Assembly: GCA_034401135.1 (NCBI GenBank) | Contig: JAWZSP010000007.1 | Location: forward strand, 3,844,001-3,908,000 | DNA: 64,000 nucleotides | DNA from: Volutella citrinella | Taxonomy: Eukaryota; Ascomycota; Sordariomycetes; Hypocreales; Nectriaceae | Reading direction: 5' to 3' | Shown: piece by piece, positions 11,605 to 21,230 of the stretch | How the letters are laid out: every line of letters starts with the position of its first letter | Numbering within the stretch: position 1 is the first letter of the stretch | Made by a program: the position numbers and the translations under genes | The notes under the pieces: model-generated | What the model was told of the DNA's origin: nothing | The model's input: the letters and a program-made list of their open reading frames with translations, nothing else | Databases searched by the model: none

Positions 11605-12774
11605 CTACATCTCATGCGGGTGGCGTTGCGGCTGTGTCTGCGCCCAGCCCTGGGCAGCCATCCCAGTGGGCAACTCATATCCGGGTGCGGGGTGCATAGG
11701 CGTCTGGTCAAATCGCGGCGACGGAGTGCTAAAGGAGGGTGTCGTCTTGGGCTCCGTGGGGGTAATCATCTGGGGAGCCATCGTCTGAGGCGCCATCGTC
11801 TGCGGCACCATCGGCTGGGGAGCCATCGTCTGAGGAGCCATCGTCTGCGGCACCATCGGCTGCGGCGAGCTGTCACTCTCCGGCCCAGCAGGACCCCTCC
11901 GCTTCCGTAGCAGGAGGACTATGATGATGCCGAGTCCGACGAGGATGCCGACGCCAACGACGGACCCAATCACGATCCCGGCGATTGCGCCACCGCTGAG
12001 CTTCTGCGGACCCGGCCGTGCGGTGTGGGTTGGTGCCGCCGTGTTAGTCTCTGTAGGGATACCGCTTGTAACTTGAGAGCATCATCAGTCGCCGTCTCTC
12101 GAGCCTTGACAGAGTAGTACCGTGTACTTACAGGAGTCTAGGGACTGCATAAAGACCTTGGACACCTGGCTTGGGGCTTGGACGGTCGCCGCGCAGCCAA
12201 TAATAGTATGTGCGCTCTGTCCCTTGCCGTCGTCGTAGAACTGGAAAAGCGTCACCGTGGCGCAGAGGGCAGTCTCGTCGCTCCGTGGGTAGCTGTGCAG
12301 GACATCAACAGGTTAGCTCGTTGCGACACGACTTTATGTTGGAGGGATTACCAGGTGGAATCGGAAACCTCGGTGAAGCTGGTGCCGGCGATGGCGACCC
12401 GCTTGAGGATATTGTTTGTGCACCCGGTGACGACTGTTGTCGGTCTGATGGTCGACGAGGAGCTCCGGATGGTGGTCGAGGTGCGAGTGCACTGGGCATA
12501 CGTCGAGGTGCGTCCACCGGCCAAGGTCACGGCCAGTCCGGTGTTCAGCGTCGCCGTGTTGGGGCATCGAAGCGTTCGGACTGCGGGTTCATGCGTGTAA
12601 GCCATACATCAGACACGCCAGCCGGGTCCTTGTCTTACCTTGGCCGTCCTCGAGGTAGAAGCCGACCGTGTTGTCTCCCGCGGCTCTGCGATGGTGCGGC
12701 TTCTCCTGGTCCGGGGTCGCCCAGCCATGGCAGGCCAGGACCACGAAGCAAGCAAAGGAAAGAAGCAGACGCAT
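11605..12774 (-). CDS. Secreted-entry single-pass membrane protein with MxPQ tail repeats
   Basis: Exons 12639-12774, 12352-12580, 12132-12292, 11605-12071 (minus strand), 330 aa; introns 58, 59, 60 nt, the last with an AAG acceptor chosen because only it keeps the frame into the transmembrane segment. Signal peptide: MRLLLSFACFVVLACHGWA. Ectodomain of ~180 residues is Ser/Thr-rich with six or so Cys (RTLRCPNT, YAQCTRT, VTGCTNN, STCYPRS, TALCATV, IIGCAATV). Transmembrane helix about 204-230 (AIAGIVIGSVVGVGILVGLG) followed by RKRRG, so the C-terminus is cytosolic. The tail carries six near-perfect pentapeptides of type TMAPQ/PMVPQ and is Pro/Met/Gln-rich. The layout resembles fungal Wsc/Mid2-like surface sensors, but there is no WSC domain; function unknown. 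Confidence 0.8.
11771..11860 (-). repeat. 15-bp coding tandem repeat
   Basis: About six copies of a 15-bp unit (core GCCATCGTCTG on the + strand) encode the MxPQ pentapeptides of the membrane-protein tail. A likely site of copy-number variation. Confidence 0.85.
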
Positions 12775-13357
12775 TATTTCAATAATTAAACAGAAAAGTC
12801 GCTACAATGCCTGCGTTGCGGGATGGAAGAGGGGAAAGGGTTCGCCAGCCTGGGGGCTCGAGGTTCGGCTGAGCACCCACCCCTTATTGATGCGGACTTT
12901 ACGGACGAGGCTCTGCGGTCGGTCAGGTGGGTGGCGTTTCTCGGCAGCCTGTTGTCATCCAAGTATTGGACCCAGATGCAGCCAAGAACAACTAGTCTGT
13001 CAGCTGGGTGCGTTCGCCGCCTGGTGTTGGTCGTCAATGTGTGGCTTGTCAAGTTGCTGGCTTGGCACACATCCAAGGCGTTTTTCTCCTCATTTATCAC
13101 CCACTCCCGGCGCAAAAACACGGTTTGGCAAGGCTGTCGGGACGAGTAGCGTGCATCTCAGGTCAGATTTTTAAAATATTCATCCCATGTCCTTCGCCGC
13201 GATAAGTTAGTCAATTAATTAGAGAGAGAAACGCCGTCCTTTGTTCCGCAGAATACATTCCGCACGACTTCGGTGGTCGAGCTAGCGTGTCCTACTCTCA
13301 CCTCAGTTACACCATAGACTCGCCCCCCATCGCTCTTAGCGTCCCTTGTCCCCTTTA
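12775..13357. other. Intergenic, 5' flank of membrane protein and 3' flank of amidoligase
   Basis: No supported gene; short open frames only. Confidence 0.6.
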
Positions 13358-14373
13358 CTACTCTCTGGGACCTATGATCTGACGAAGGTGCTGGAAACTT
13401 TCACCTGGGGCCGTGATAACATGAACAGGAGCGACCATAGCGAAACCAACAAACTTGATGATGAATCTGGTCCATTTCGTCATCTGCTCAGGATCGGTGG
13501 TTCCCTCATGTTGGCGGAACTCGATGGTGTCGTGCTTCTGGAGAGATGTAAAGTTGACCTAACACTATGTTAGCCTGCTGGATTCTAACTGCAGCAAAAA
13601 TCACCGTCATCTTACCTTGAAGAATCGGGAGTCTTTGTACCCATCATAGGTACAGTCATCGTCACAGTAGTTGACGACTTGACAGACCTCGAGAATGGTG
13701 TTGGCATGAAGGATACGGTCATAGACTTGCGAGATACTGAGGTCCTTGAGCAAAGCATTGTACCGATTGGACATGATGTAGTCATTGCCAAAGGAGCGAT
13801 GATCTGGGTGAAACTCATCGATTGCACCTGAAGCTGTTAGTCTGGGAACAAAACAAAGAGAACCCATCAAGTGCGTCTGGCAGCTTTCTTACCTTCGAAA
13901 CGACAATACAACATAGCGATCTTCTTCACCTCAAGTAGACTGTACTTGAGAGAACCCGCATCACGGCCAACGTGAACATGCAAGCCAGTGCTCCGGTTTG
14001 CCTTCCATCTGACAACCCGGTTGATTGAGCTGATCCCGGCTCGGAGTTGGTTGATCCAGGCATTGCTTTCAATGCCACGAAAGACAGGAGAAATGAGTTC
14101 GAAACCGAATCGGCTTCGAAACTTGCTGTCCTCGACCTCGGAACCAGATGTGGCCTCGCTCACGGTGACATCCATGGTGACGTTCCAGATGCTGTAGTCA
14201 GGCCCAGAGCCGCGAGTGGTTGAAGGTAGGTAGACACGGGATTCGAGACCCGCATCATCGAGGGCATCGGAGAGGAGTCTCAACTGAACTTCGGTCCGAG
14301 TGGGAAAGGGGGCAGAGGAGCCAACTCTGTTTATGGCAACTCCTTCAATCTCAATACCGATAGACAGCGACAT
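13358..14373 (-). CDS. Amidoligase_2-family enzyme (putative amide-bond ligase)
   Basis: Exons 13893-14373, 13616-13827, 13358-13558 (minus), 297 aa; introns 65 and 57 nt. Starts MSLSIGIEIEGVAINRV. Signature motifs of the Amidoligase_2 family (Pfam PF12224) are visible in order: GIEIEGV at residues 6-12 (acidic, metal/ATP site), GLHVHVGRDAG around 125, and HDTIEFRQHEGTTDP around 240. The family belongs to the glutamine-synthetase/glutamate-cysteine-ligase fold and is predicted to form an amide bond using ATP; substrates are unknown. The next gene, divergent across 750 bp, is an AIG2-type gamma-glutamylcyclotransferase, which is the gene-neighbourhood described for fungal members of this family. 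All signature motifs are intact and splicing gives one open frame, so it should be active. No targeting signal is seen. Confidence 0.9.
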
Positions 14374-15123
14374 GTTGTTGGGTTGTTAGCGTGGCTGTGC
14401 GATATCGAGAATGGTGATGCTGCGTGCTAAGTTTCAAGTTTGGAAAACAGGAACTTGAGAAAGCCATGCTCTGAAAGGTCTCCTTAATTTTCTACGGGAT
14501 GCCTCTTGTTTGGGTAGCTTTTGTCGCTCTATTGTCATAATTCAGCTATTATTATTGTTTGACTCACAATACAATTGCCATTCTACTTCAACTTGGAAAG
14601 TAGTGCTAATATAAACGGGTTACAATTATCCTTAATACACATAGTGTCCCTATTCAAGGTAGCTGAATTACACTTTAATTGTCATTTATGAACGTGCAGT
14701 TCCATATTAAGATATACTGCTGTGATTAAGTGACAGAAAGAGTACATTTACTAGCTGTTTAATTCATAGGTCTTAATACATTAGTCTGAATAGGGAAATT
14801 TAAAACTGCACAGTAGGTACAGTTTGTTCAATTGGTGGTCCAAGCGCCTGGGCATGGCACGTGTATAAATAAGGCACAAAAGTCTATTGTGCCTCCCTAT
14901 TATTACTATACTTTTTGTGAGTAACCAACCTGCAGGGTAAAACGTCATGCGCCTTTAAAGTTCACAAGCAGAGGCAGCAGGAAAAAAAAATCCATTGATC
15001 TAGCACCGCATCGCTACTACCACTGGTTTATCAACCCTCATCAGCATCTCACCAATAACCGATTTAATTAAATCTCATACCTACCATATTTTTAGGTCTC
15101 TATAGTAGACCTCGACCTATGAA
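14374..15123. promoter_or_regulatory. AT-rich bidirectional spacer of the amidoligase/cyclotransferase pair
   Basis: The 750-bp region is clearly more AT-rich than its neighbours, especially 14510-14830. On the + side there is an E-box CACGTG (14858-14863) abutting TATAAATA (14864-14871), then a hairpin with perfect 7-bp arms GGCACAA/TTGTGCC (14873-14893), about 230-265 bp before the cyclotransferase ATG. No ORF. It probably drives both genes; co-regulation is inference. Confidence 0.6.
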
Positions 15124-15612
15124 ATGGCCAAGCAATCAACAACTCCACGACCTCTCTTTGTTTACGGCACATTGCGAGCCTTGCCGCTGCTATCATGGGC
15201 TTTGACCGGCGATGCCTCAAACACTAAAGCTGTGCTTCCGCTCCTTCACCCAGCAAAAGTGTACGGCTATGCACGCTTCGCTATTCAGAACCGCGACTAC
15301 CCGGCTGTTGTGAAGCACGCAGATGCATCCTCTGTAGTCGACGGATATCTACTCCTACTGCAAACAACATCACAGCGCAAGAAGCTAGACGACTTTGAAG
15401 GCGAGGCATATAAAGTCACACCCGTCATCATTGAGCTGGCAGATGGGACTACTATTGATGGAGACATGTATGTTTGGGATGGAGATATGAGCGCTGTGTC
15501 CACCGAGCCGTGGGAACTCGACACTTTTGTTAAGGAAAGACTGGAAGATTGGATTGAACTTTTTGGGGGGATGGAGCTGGTTGGCGAGGATTCTGAGACT
15601 GAGCGAAGCTAG
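15124..15612 (+). CDS. Gamma-glutamylcyclotransferase, AIG2/GGACT-like
   Basis: Intronless, 162 aa, start MAKQSTTPRPLFVYGTLRAL. The YGTLR motif at 14-18 is the substrate-loop signature of the gamma-glutamylcyclotransferase-like fold; the LDDFEGEAYKVTPV block near 97-110 carries the catalytic-type Glu of this fold (DxFEGxxY). Enzymes of the family release 5-oxoproline from gamma-glutamyl amines or isopeptides. It is transcribed away from the amidoligase gene. Together they suggest formation and removal of a gamma-glutamyl amide on an unknown small molecule or protein. Whether it acts on the amidoligase product is inference. No signal peptide, so probably cytosolic. Confidence 0.9.
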   Translation: MAKQSTTPRPLFVYGTLRALPLLSWALTGDASNTKAVLPLLHPAKVYGYARFAIQNRDYPAVVKHADASSVVDGYLLLLQTTSQRKKLDDFEGEAYKVTPVIIELADGTTIDGDMYVWDGDMSAVSTEPWELDTFVKERLEDWIELFGGMELVGEDSETERS

Positions 15613-16055
15613 CATTATTCAAGCTACAGGGTCTATATTCACCTATTCTCCTAGAGGGATGTGCATCCTCTGCCTAATTATGGGCCTGGCCACTGATTGG
15701 GCCCGACACGTGCGACCACGACCACGACCGGGTTCCTAACCCGTTGGCAGCTGCCAACACTATGGCGCTAGGAACTGGTTCCTGTTTTCTGGTTCAGCGG
15801 TTGCTATGAATCATGGTTCTCTTTTATCAAGGGGCCAGCAGGGTCTGTTCCTCTGTTCAAACTTGAACTTGAAGGGCCCACTCCTGACAGCCACACAAAC
15901 AGAGCCAGCAGATTTTATCTGTTCTGTTTTCATCAGAGCAACCTACAAATACCAGTCCAAAAGGACCAGACTCTTCCAGGTAACTTCACCCAACCACAGA
16001 AACTCAGTCTCTGAAATCGATTACTCAAGCCCCCTCCACAGGACCACCGACAAAG
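15613..16055. other. Intergenic
   Basis: 3' flank of the cyclotransferase gene and leader of the small ORF; nothing else seen. Confidence 0.55.
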
Positions 16056-16391
16056 ATGGACCCCGAACTGCAGGCTCGCGTCCAAGACCTCGACGCCCAA
16101 CAAAAGCGGCTCGTGGCGCGGCAGGAGAAGATGATTTCCGAGTTTTCCGCCAGAAAATGTGCCGCCGCGGAAGACTACACGCGCTCGTCGCTCGCCTGTC
16201 TGGCCGAGGCTGGGAAGTGCCTGGCCAATACGCGTAGCCGCCCTGACCACGCGGCCCAGCACATGGAGCGCGCCGTGAAGCAGCTGGACATGGCCTGCAG
16301 GTGGATGGTGGCGGCGACGAGCGTTTACATGCTTCTTGATGGGCCCGAAGAGTTGCGGGGACTTGGCGATGTCGAGAAAAAGGATGGCTGA
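16056..16391 (+). CDS. Small hypothetical protein, predicted coiled coil
   Basis: A 111-residue open frame starting MDPELQARVQDLDAQQKRLV in good context (AAAGATGG). Residues 1-35 are a heptad-like, Gln/Arg/Glu-rich helix, followed by a second Ala-rich helical part with four Cys (RKCAAAEDY, LACLAEAGKCLANT, DMACRWMV). The end (GDVEKKDG) is charged. No family recognised. It could be a real lineage-restricted gene or a chance ORF; the amphipathic composition favours a real protein. Confidence 0.5.
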   Translation: MDPELQARVQDLDAQQKRLVARQEKMISEFSARKCAAAEDYTRSSLACLAEAGKCLANTRSRPDHAAQHMERAVKQLDMACRWMVAATSVYMLLDGPEELRGLGDVEKKDG

Positions 16392-17883
16392 GGCTGGAAA
16401 GATGGGTGCCGACAAGACAGAAGAACTGAACACTCGTCTAGTGATGTTGATGCACCATCCGAAAGTGCTGGTGGAGGATTTTATTAGCCAGTACCAATCC
16501 CAATCACCACGATAGCTTGGGGAATGAATGATACACATGGTCAGCCAGCCGTAATGAATTGACCAAAGAACGGGGTGAGCCGTCAGACGAGTCTCTGTTT
16601 GTTGTTGTTTTGTTGTTGCGTAAAATGCCCATCCCAGATCGAGTGCAGGTAAGAATGTAGCCATGGTGCAGCTTTTCCACGATACTTCAGTGAGTCCGAC
16701 TGTGAACTACAGCGCCATGGCGGCAAAAGCTTTGTCCCTGTCGTGAAATCGAGCAGTGATGGGTGCAGGACGTGGTGGAGTCCCTCCCCACGGCAGGCCA
16801 GAGACCAGAGCCCCCTCAGCATCAAGCAGGAGCCTACATGTACCTTTCACAGCGGAGGCCTCCTTGGCCCCTTCCCTCGCTTCGTCTCTTCCTTCGTTCT
16901 TTCCGTTGTCCCGGTATAGGAAAGAATAAACATAGCCTCGCGCTCATGGCCGTATTTCTCATCCCTATCCACTAGCCCCTTTCATTTTGGTATCCGCTTG
17001 ACCGCTTCCCGACGACCACCCTCGCCCTGCCTCCATCCGCAGCCGCCCAGAAGCCAACGAGCAAACAAGATATACGAAACCCTAGTCTGGCCACAGCAAC
17101 AGCCGGGAATCTGATTTGATTCCACCTCCTCTACCGCCGGGGCCTCAAAACGCTCCTCCACGTGCTTGGCCACTCCCGCGACGCAGTCGTCCAGATGCCA
17201 GTTCCAGTCCGTGTGCCACATCAGCCATGCCCTCATCACCATCGACCCTTTGCAACACTGGGTCCAGTCACTTTCACCACTGGTACAGACAGGTTGCCGA
17301 TCAAGCCCCGCCATTTCTCCTCTCCCAGGACCCTCTCCCCGAGATTTCCGCATTGTGTTGGCTTGGTCTCGCTGAGCCGCTTCAGAGCAAACTCGACCAA
17401 GAAAGTTTCGACTACAGCATACTGCAAACGGGTGGCACTGCAGGCGAATCTACCTAGCTCCAAGTCTAACGATCTAACGGCGCAGGGAGACTCGGTTGGC
17501 CTTGTGTCCCCCATTGAACAAGGCCAAGGGGGAATTGCCTAGGGCAGGACTTTGCCGTCGCGGGCGCCGAGTGGGACTGGACAGGAAACATTTATCCGTC
17601 TTTCGTATCTTTGTCAAGGACCATTGAAGCTGTTCACGTCTTGACCATGTTTTCCGCAATTCTCAATTCTCAAGTTCAAACAAGTTCATACTGTACAGTG
17701 TCTTTTCCTTCTAAGTGACTGCAACTGTCGGTCGGGAATCTGCTCGGGGCCTCCTTGAACAATTTGCCCTTGTGACGGTTCATGTGCATGTCCATTACGC
17801 CTGTTCCCCATTGAGCCCACTGCATAATTCGTATAAAGCAGGGTTCACATACCATGCAATAGAGGACTTTCGCCTCTACGGCC
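16392..17883. other. Intergenic / possible decayed upstream part of NLR
   Basis: About 1.5 kb without a convincing gene. I looked for a Walker A motif (GxxxxGKT/S) belonging to the downstream NLR relic in all three + frames and did not find one. Confidence 0.5.
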
Positions 17884-19050
17884 GTGGCCTGCCGCTGCTT
17901 CCGGCCACACTGTGGTCCATCTCCTGAAGGCCGTGCGCGCTCGGCCCGCGTCTATCTTATCCTCGATGGAGTGGAGAAGCTGAGTTTCATGGACTACAAC
18001 CTACTCGTGAGCTTCCTGGACATCCGCTTGGCCTTCAAGGACGGGCCTCCAGACAATCTCAGGGTTCTACTGACTTCGCGGACTGACCGACGCTTCCCTC
18101 CGGCCATCAAGTTCGGCAAGGACAAGCAGTTCGCGCCGCACATCTCGAGGACCGACTACCTCACCGGGAGGGATGACCAAGGGTTCCTCTCACTGCGCCG
18201 CGCTTTCAAAGGTCCCGAGCCCCCGTTTCTAATGAAAGCTCGGGAAACGATCAACGAGCCGTCATATGCCTGGGCTGATGCCGCCATGGATCTCTACCGG
18301 GAGTACGGAGAGCGACCCGATTCCAGTGACTTCATCGTGGTGGAAGCCATGGGCAGGTTCATCGAGCCCTGTCAAGGCACTTTAGACCATTTTGACGATT
18401 TGCAGGCGGGCCCTCTCGAACGCCGGGACTATAAAAAGTTCATCCGCAACACATTGTGTATCGTCGAGGCCGCCCAAGAGACCTTGACCGTGGACGCCCT
18501 CGGGACTGCCTTGGCCACCATCAGCCTAATGACTCGCTACAAATGGGATCGGGATCGATCGGGGCCTTCGTTCCATCCGCACGGGCATTTTTACCCCATC
18601 TTTCCGCCAACAAAGCACCATTTCAAACGGGAAGGATTCCAGAGGACGCTGAAATGGACCTGCGGAATGCTCCTCGAGCTCAAGGATGGTGTCGTTTGCA
18701 AGAACGACGCAGCATTCCGTCTCATTACCAAGAATTGGGACCCGGACAGCTAGCAAGCACGCGAAAAGAAGTGGGAGGCAATTACTGCAGTTAAAGCCCA
18801 CGCATTGCTTGCTAGAATCTGCGTGGCATACTTGTGGGAAATAGACGAGAATATTGCCAGCTGGGACATGGAGGGGCGCCCTCGTGAGCCCGTGTGCAGG
18901 GAATTCCTCGACTACGCAGCACGCAACTGGAAACACCATTATACCAGGGGCGAGGTTGATGAGCCTCTTCTTCTCAGCCGGTTTGCGGAGCGCTTCGGCC
19001 CAAGCTCCAACCTGAACAAGAAGCTGGGCGTTATTCTGAGCGACGACTGA
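17884..19050 (+). pseudogene. NLR-like STAND NTPase relic (NACHT C-half), broken
   Basis: The frame contains VYLILDGVEKLS (Walker B-like) followed 30-40 residues later by NLRVLLTSR (sensor-1-like), then a winged-helix-like stretch (NTLCIVEAAQETLTVDALGTAL) and near the end FLDYAARNWKHHY, all typical of fungal NACHT-ankyrin/NLR proteins. There is no Walker A, no N-terminal effector and no repeat domain. An in-frame TAG at 18751-18753 interrupts the protein; the same frame continues coding to 19050 (KKWEAITAVKAHALLARICV and onward). Just upstream of the Walker B, a plausible VVHLLKAVRARP lies in a different frame, suggesting a 1-nt frameshift near 17945. The TAG is followed by CAA and could have come from CAG by C-to-T change. 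Best read as a degenerate incompatibility/immune receptor fragment. Confidence 0.7.
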
Positions 19051-20150
19051 AACCTGGAATCCGGGCTTGGAACATCATGCAGGCCTCTCTCTTTGAGAGG
19101 GGGACGACAACTGAAAAAGAAGTCTGATGGGCATTTGATGCCTTTTGCTGGTTGCCTCTCCCCTTTTGCGAATAGATAGCTATGACCAGACAATGGAAAT
19201 GTATTTGATGGTACAGGAATAGCACACACAAGTCCCGAGTCTCACTAGGTGAAAATGTGAAATTAAATAAAATAAAATAATATAATATAAGATAACATAA
19301 AATAAAATAACATAAATAAAATAATATAAGATAAAATAACATAAAATAAAATAATATAAAATTAAATAAAATAAAATAAATCCTTAGTAAATCTAAGTGC
19401 TTCCCTATAGATTCCTAATGGATGAGATCTAACTAGCGCTTCAAGTTCATAGTTGTCAAGGCGAATTGCCAATGGGCGTCGTCGAGCTGGTATTCTGCTG
19501 TGTCAACAACTAAAAGGCATGAACCCTCTGGCGACGGTGATCCGCAAGGCCATTGTGCCACCCTAGGCATTCAAGTTTCCGGTCCGCCTCAGTGACTCAT
19601 TCAAACAGACGACGACGGCACCTTGATGCCCATCCGGTCAAAAAACTCTTCCTATCTCCGACGGTGAGTCTTGCCCCCGTTCAACCTTGAAGATCCGCAG
19701 GCCGAAAGGTGTAAATCCGCCAGCCAGCCAAATAACGTTGGCTACCCCCGGAGCAAAAAGTGAAGATGCCAGAGAGCGGACACTGGCATTGCATCTCTGG
19801 TTAGTGACTGCGGCAAGGGCCAATATTGCGGCTAACAGCCCCGGCCATGGACCCCGTACATGTTCTGAGAGCTTGCGCTGCGGCCGCCATTTCCAACCCT
19901 TGCGGCCTGCGCCTGCATCAATCCTCAAAACTCTACTCTTCTTCCAGAGTCTGTTGCGTCCGCAGCTTGGGTATAAGAAGCAGGCCACTTCCTCCCGTCG
20001 AGAAGTGGGCAACCATCCCTCTCCATTATTGATCCCCCGTCTCCATCACCGCATTTCATTTCTCAGAATTCATCAAACCCCCTTTTGGTTATCCGTCGAC
20101 CCAATACACAAGCCCTCCATCAACATATCAGTTGATCAGAATCCGTTACA
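19051..20150. other. Intergenic with AT simple repeat
   Basis: Holds the AT-rich microsatellite at 19261-19380 (separate entry) and the presumed promoter of the 337-aa orphan gene. No other feature seen. Confidence 0.55.
19261..19380. repeat. AT-rich low-complexity repeat (AAAAT/AATAT units)
   Basis: About 120 bp made almost only of A and T with occasional G or C, built from AAATAAAAT and ATAATATAAGAT variants. It abuts the NLR relic on its 3' side. Confidence 0.95.
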
Positions 20151-21230
20151 ATGGAGGCATTGGCACCTGTCACCGATAGCGAGTGGGAAGGTACGTACTT
20201 GAGCCCGGGCTCCTTGCCGCAGAAGCAGGTTGAGATGAGATGGCACTGACATTTAGAGGCAGAGTTTTTGGCTTTTCACTTGAGGCTCCAGGCTCAGCAT
20301 CCCCAAGCTCAGCATCCCCAGGCTCAGCAGCCCCAGGCCCAGCCCCAGGCCCAGCAACCACAAGCTCAGCCGCACACACACCGCAGGCTACATTTCCACA
20401 TCAACAACCAGGTGGTTATGGTCGGGCCGCACCACATCCGTGGCCCTGTTCCTGGCAGTCTTTGGACGCCAAGGCTGCTCATCGAGGGCGGCTACTTGGA
20501 CGTGGACGGCCCAATCAACCCATTCAAGAGCGTCATGGGCACCCGGCCCATCATTGCCGGCACACGAAAGCTCGACCCTGCTTGGATGGCCATTGCTCTT
20601 AGAAACCCCATCTTCCGCCTCATCCCCAACCACAACCCGGCGGCGATGCTAATGAAGCTGCTGCTGCTGCAGAAGGTGTTCTGGACGGCGCTCTACCGCA
20701 GCCTGCGCATCCAGCTCAACAACCGGACCGGCCAGGGCCTCTCGGGCAGGACCTGGATACACAACGACATGCACGGCATGATTGACTGGTACCGCCTGTG
20801 CTTCCACAAGTGGAGCCCCCAGACGCCCGTGACGACGGAAAGCCATCAGGCCAAGGCCGAGCAGGTGGACGAGGACGGCGTATGGCTGACGGTGCACCAC
20901 ACGTCGCCCTGGTTCTGCTGCGACACCCACTTCAGCAAGTATATCGGCCCCGGCCCAGTCTTTTCCATGTTCGGCGGCATCATGAGCCTTACCGCGGGGC
21001 CCGATGGGCTGCCCGTGTATCATGACAAGGAGCACTGCTCGAGCGAGGCGCAGGAGGATTTCGTCGAGGCTTGGTGGCAGTACGCCAACTACGGCGACCC
21101 CCCGGCCGAAGTCACGGGCTCTCCAGGGCTGGAGCCTGTTGTGCCTGCCACGGCGGTGGTGAACGATGCCATGTCCAGGGTCTTTCAGCCGCAGCGTTTC
21201 GACCCTCGACGGGTACAGGGCTCTGCTTAA
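20151..21230 (+). CDS. Orphan protein with N-terminal Gln/Ala/Pro repeats
   Basis: Exons 20151-20190 and 20257-21230, 337 aa. The short first exon (MEALAPVTDSEWEE) ends at a GTACGT donor; the 66-nt intron ends CTGACATTTAG. Residues ~20-50 are HPQAQ/QPQAQ-type repeats (DNA 20289-20372). The remainder is a folded-looking domain rich in Trp, His and Pro: HINNQVVMVGPHHIRGPVP, LDPAWMAIALRNPIFRLIP, WIHNDMHGMIDWYRLCFHKW, WLTVHHTSPWFCCDTHF, FVEAWWQYANYGDPP. I recognise no family. Its compositional coherence and correct splicing support a real gene; it may be restricted to related fungi. Confidence 0.7.

Noticed and set aside
17116..17457. Possible P-loop (TGGTAGEST) upstream of the NLR relic
   Set aside because: Lacks the Lys of GxxxxGK[ST] and is followed at once by a stop; not in frame with the relic.
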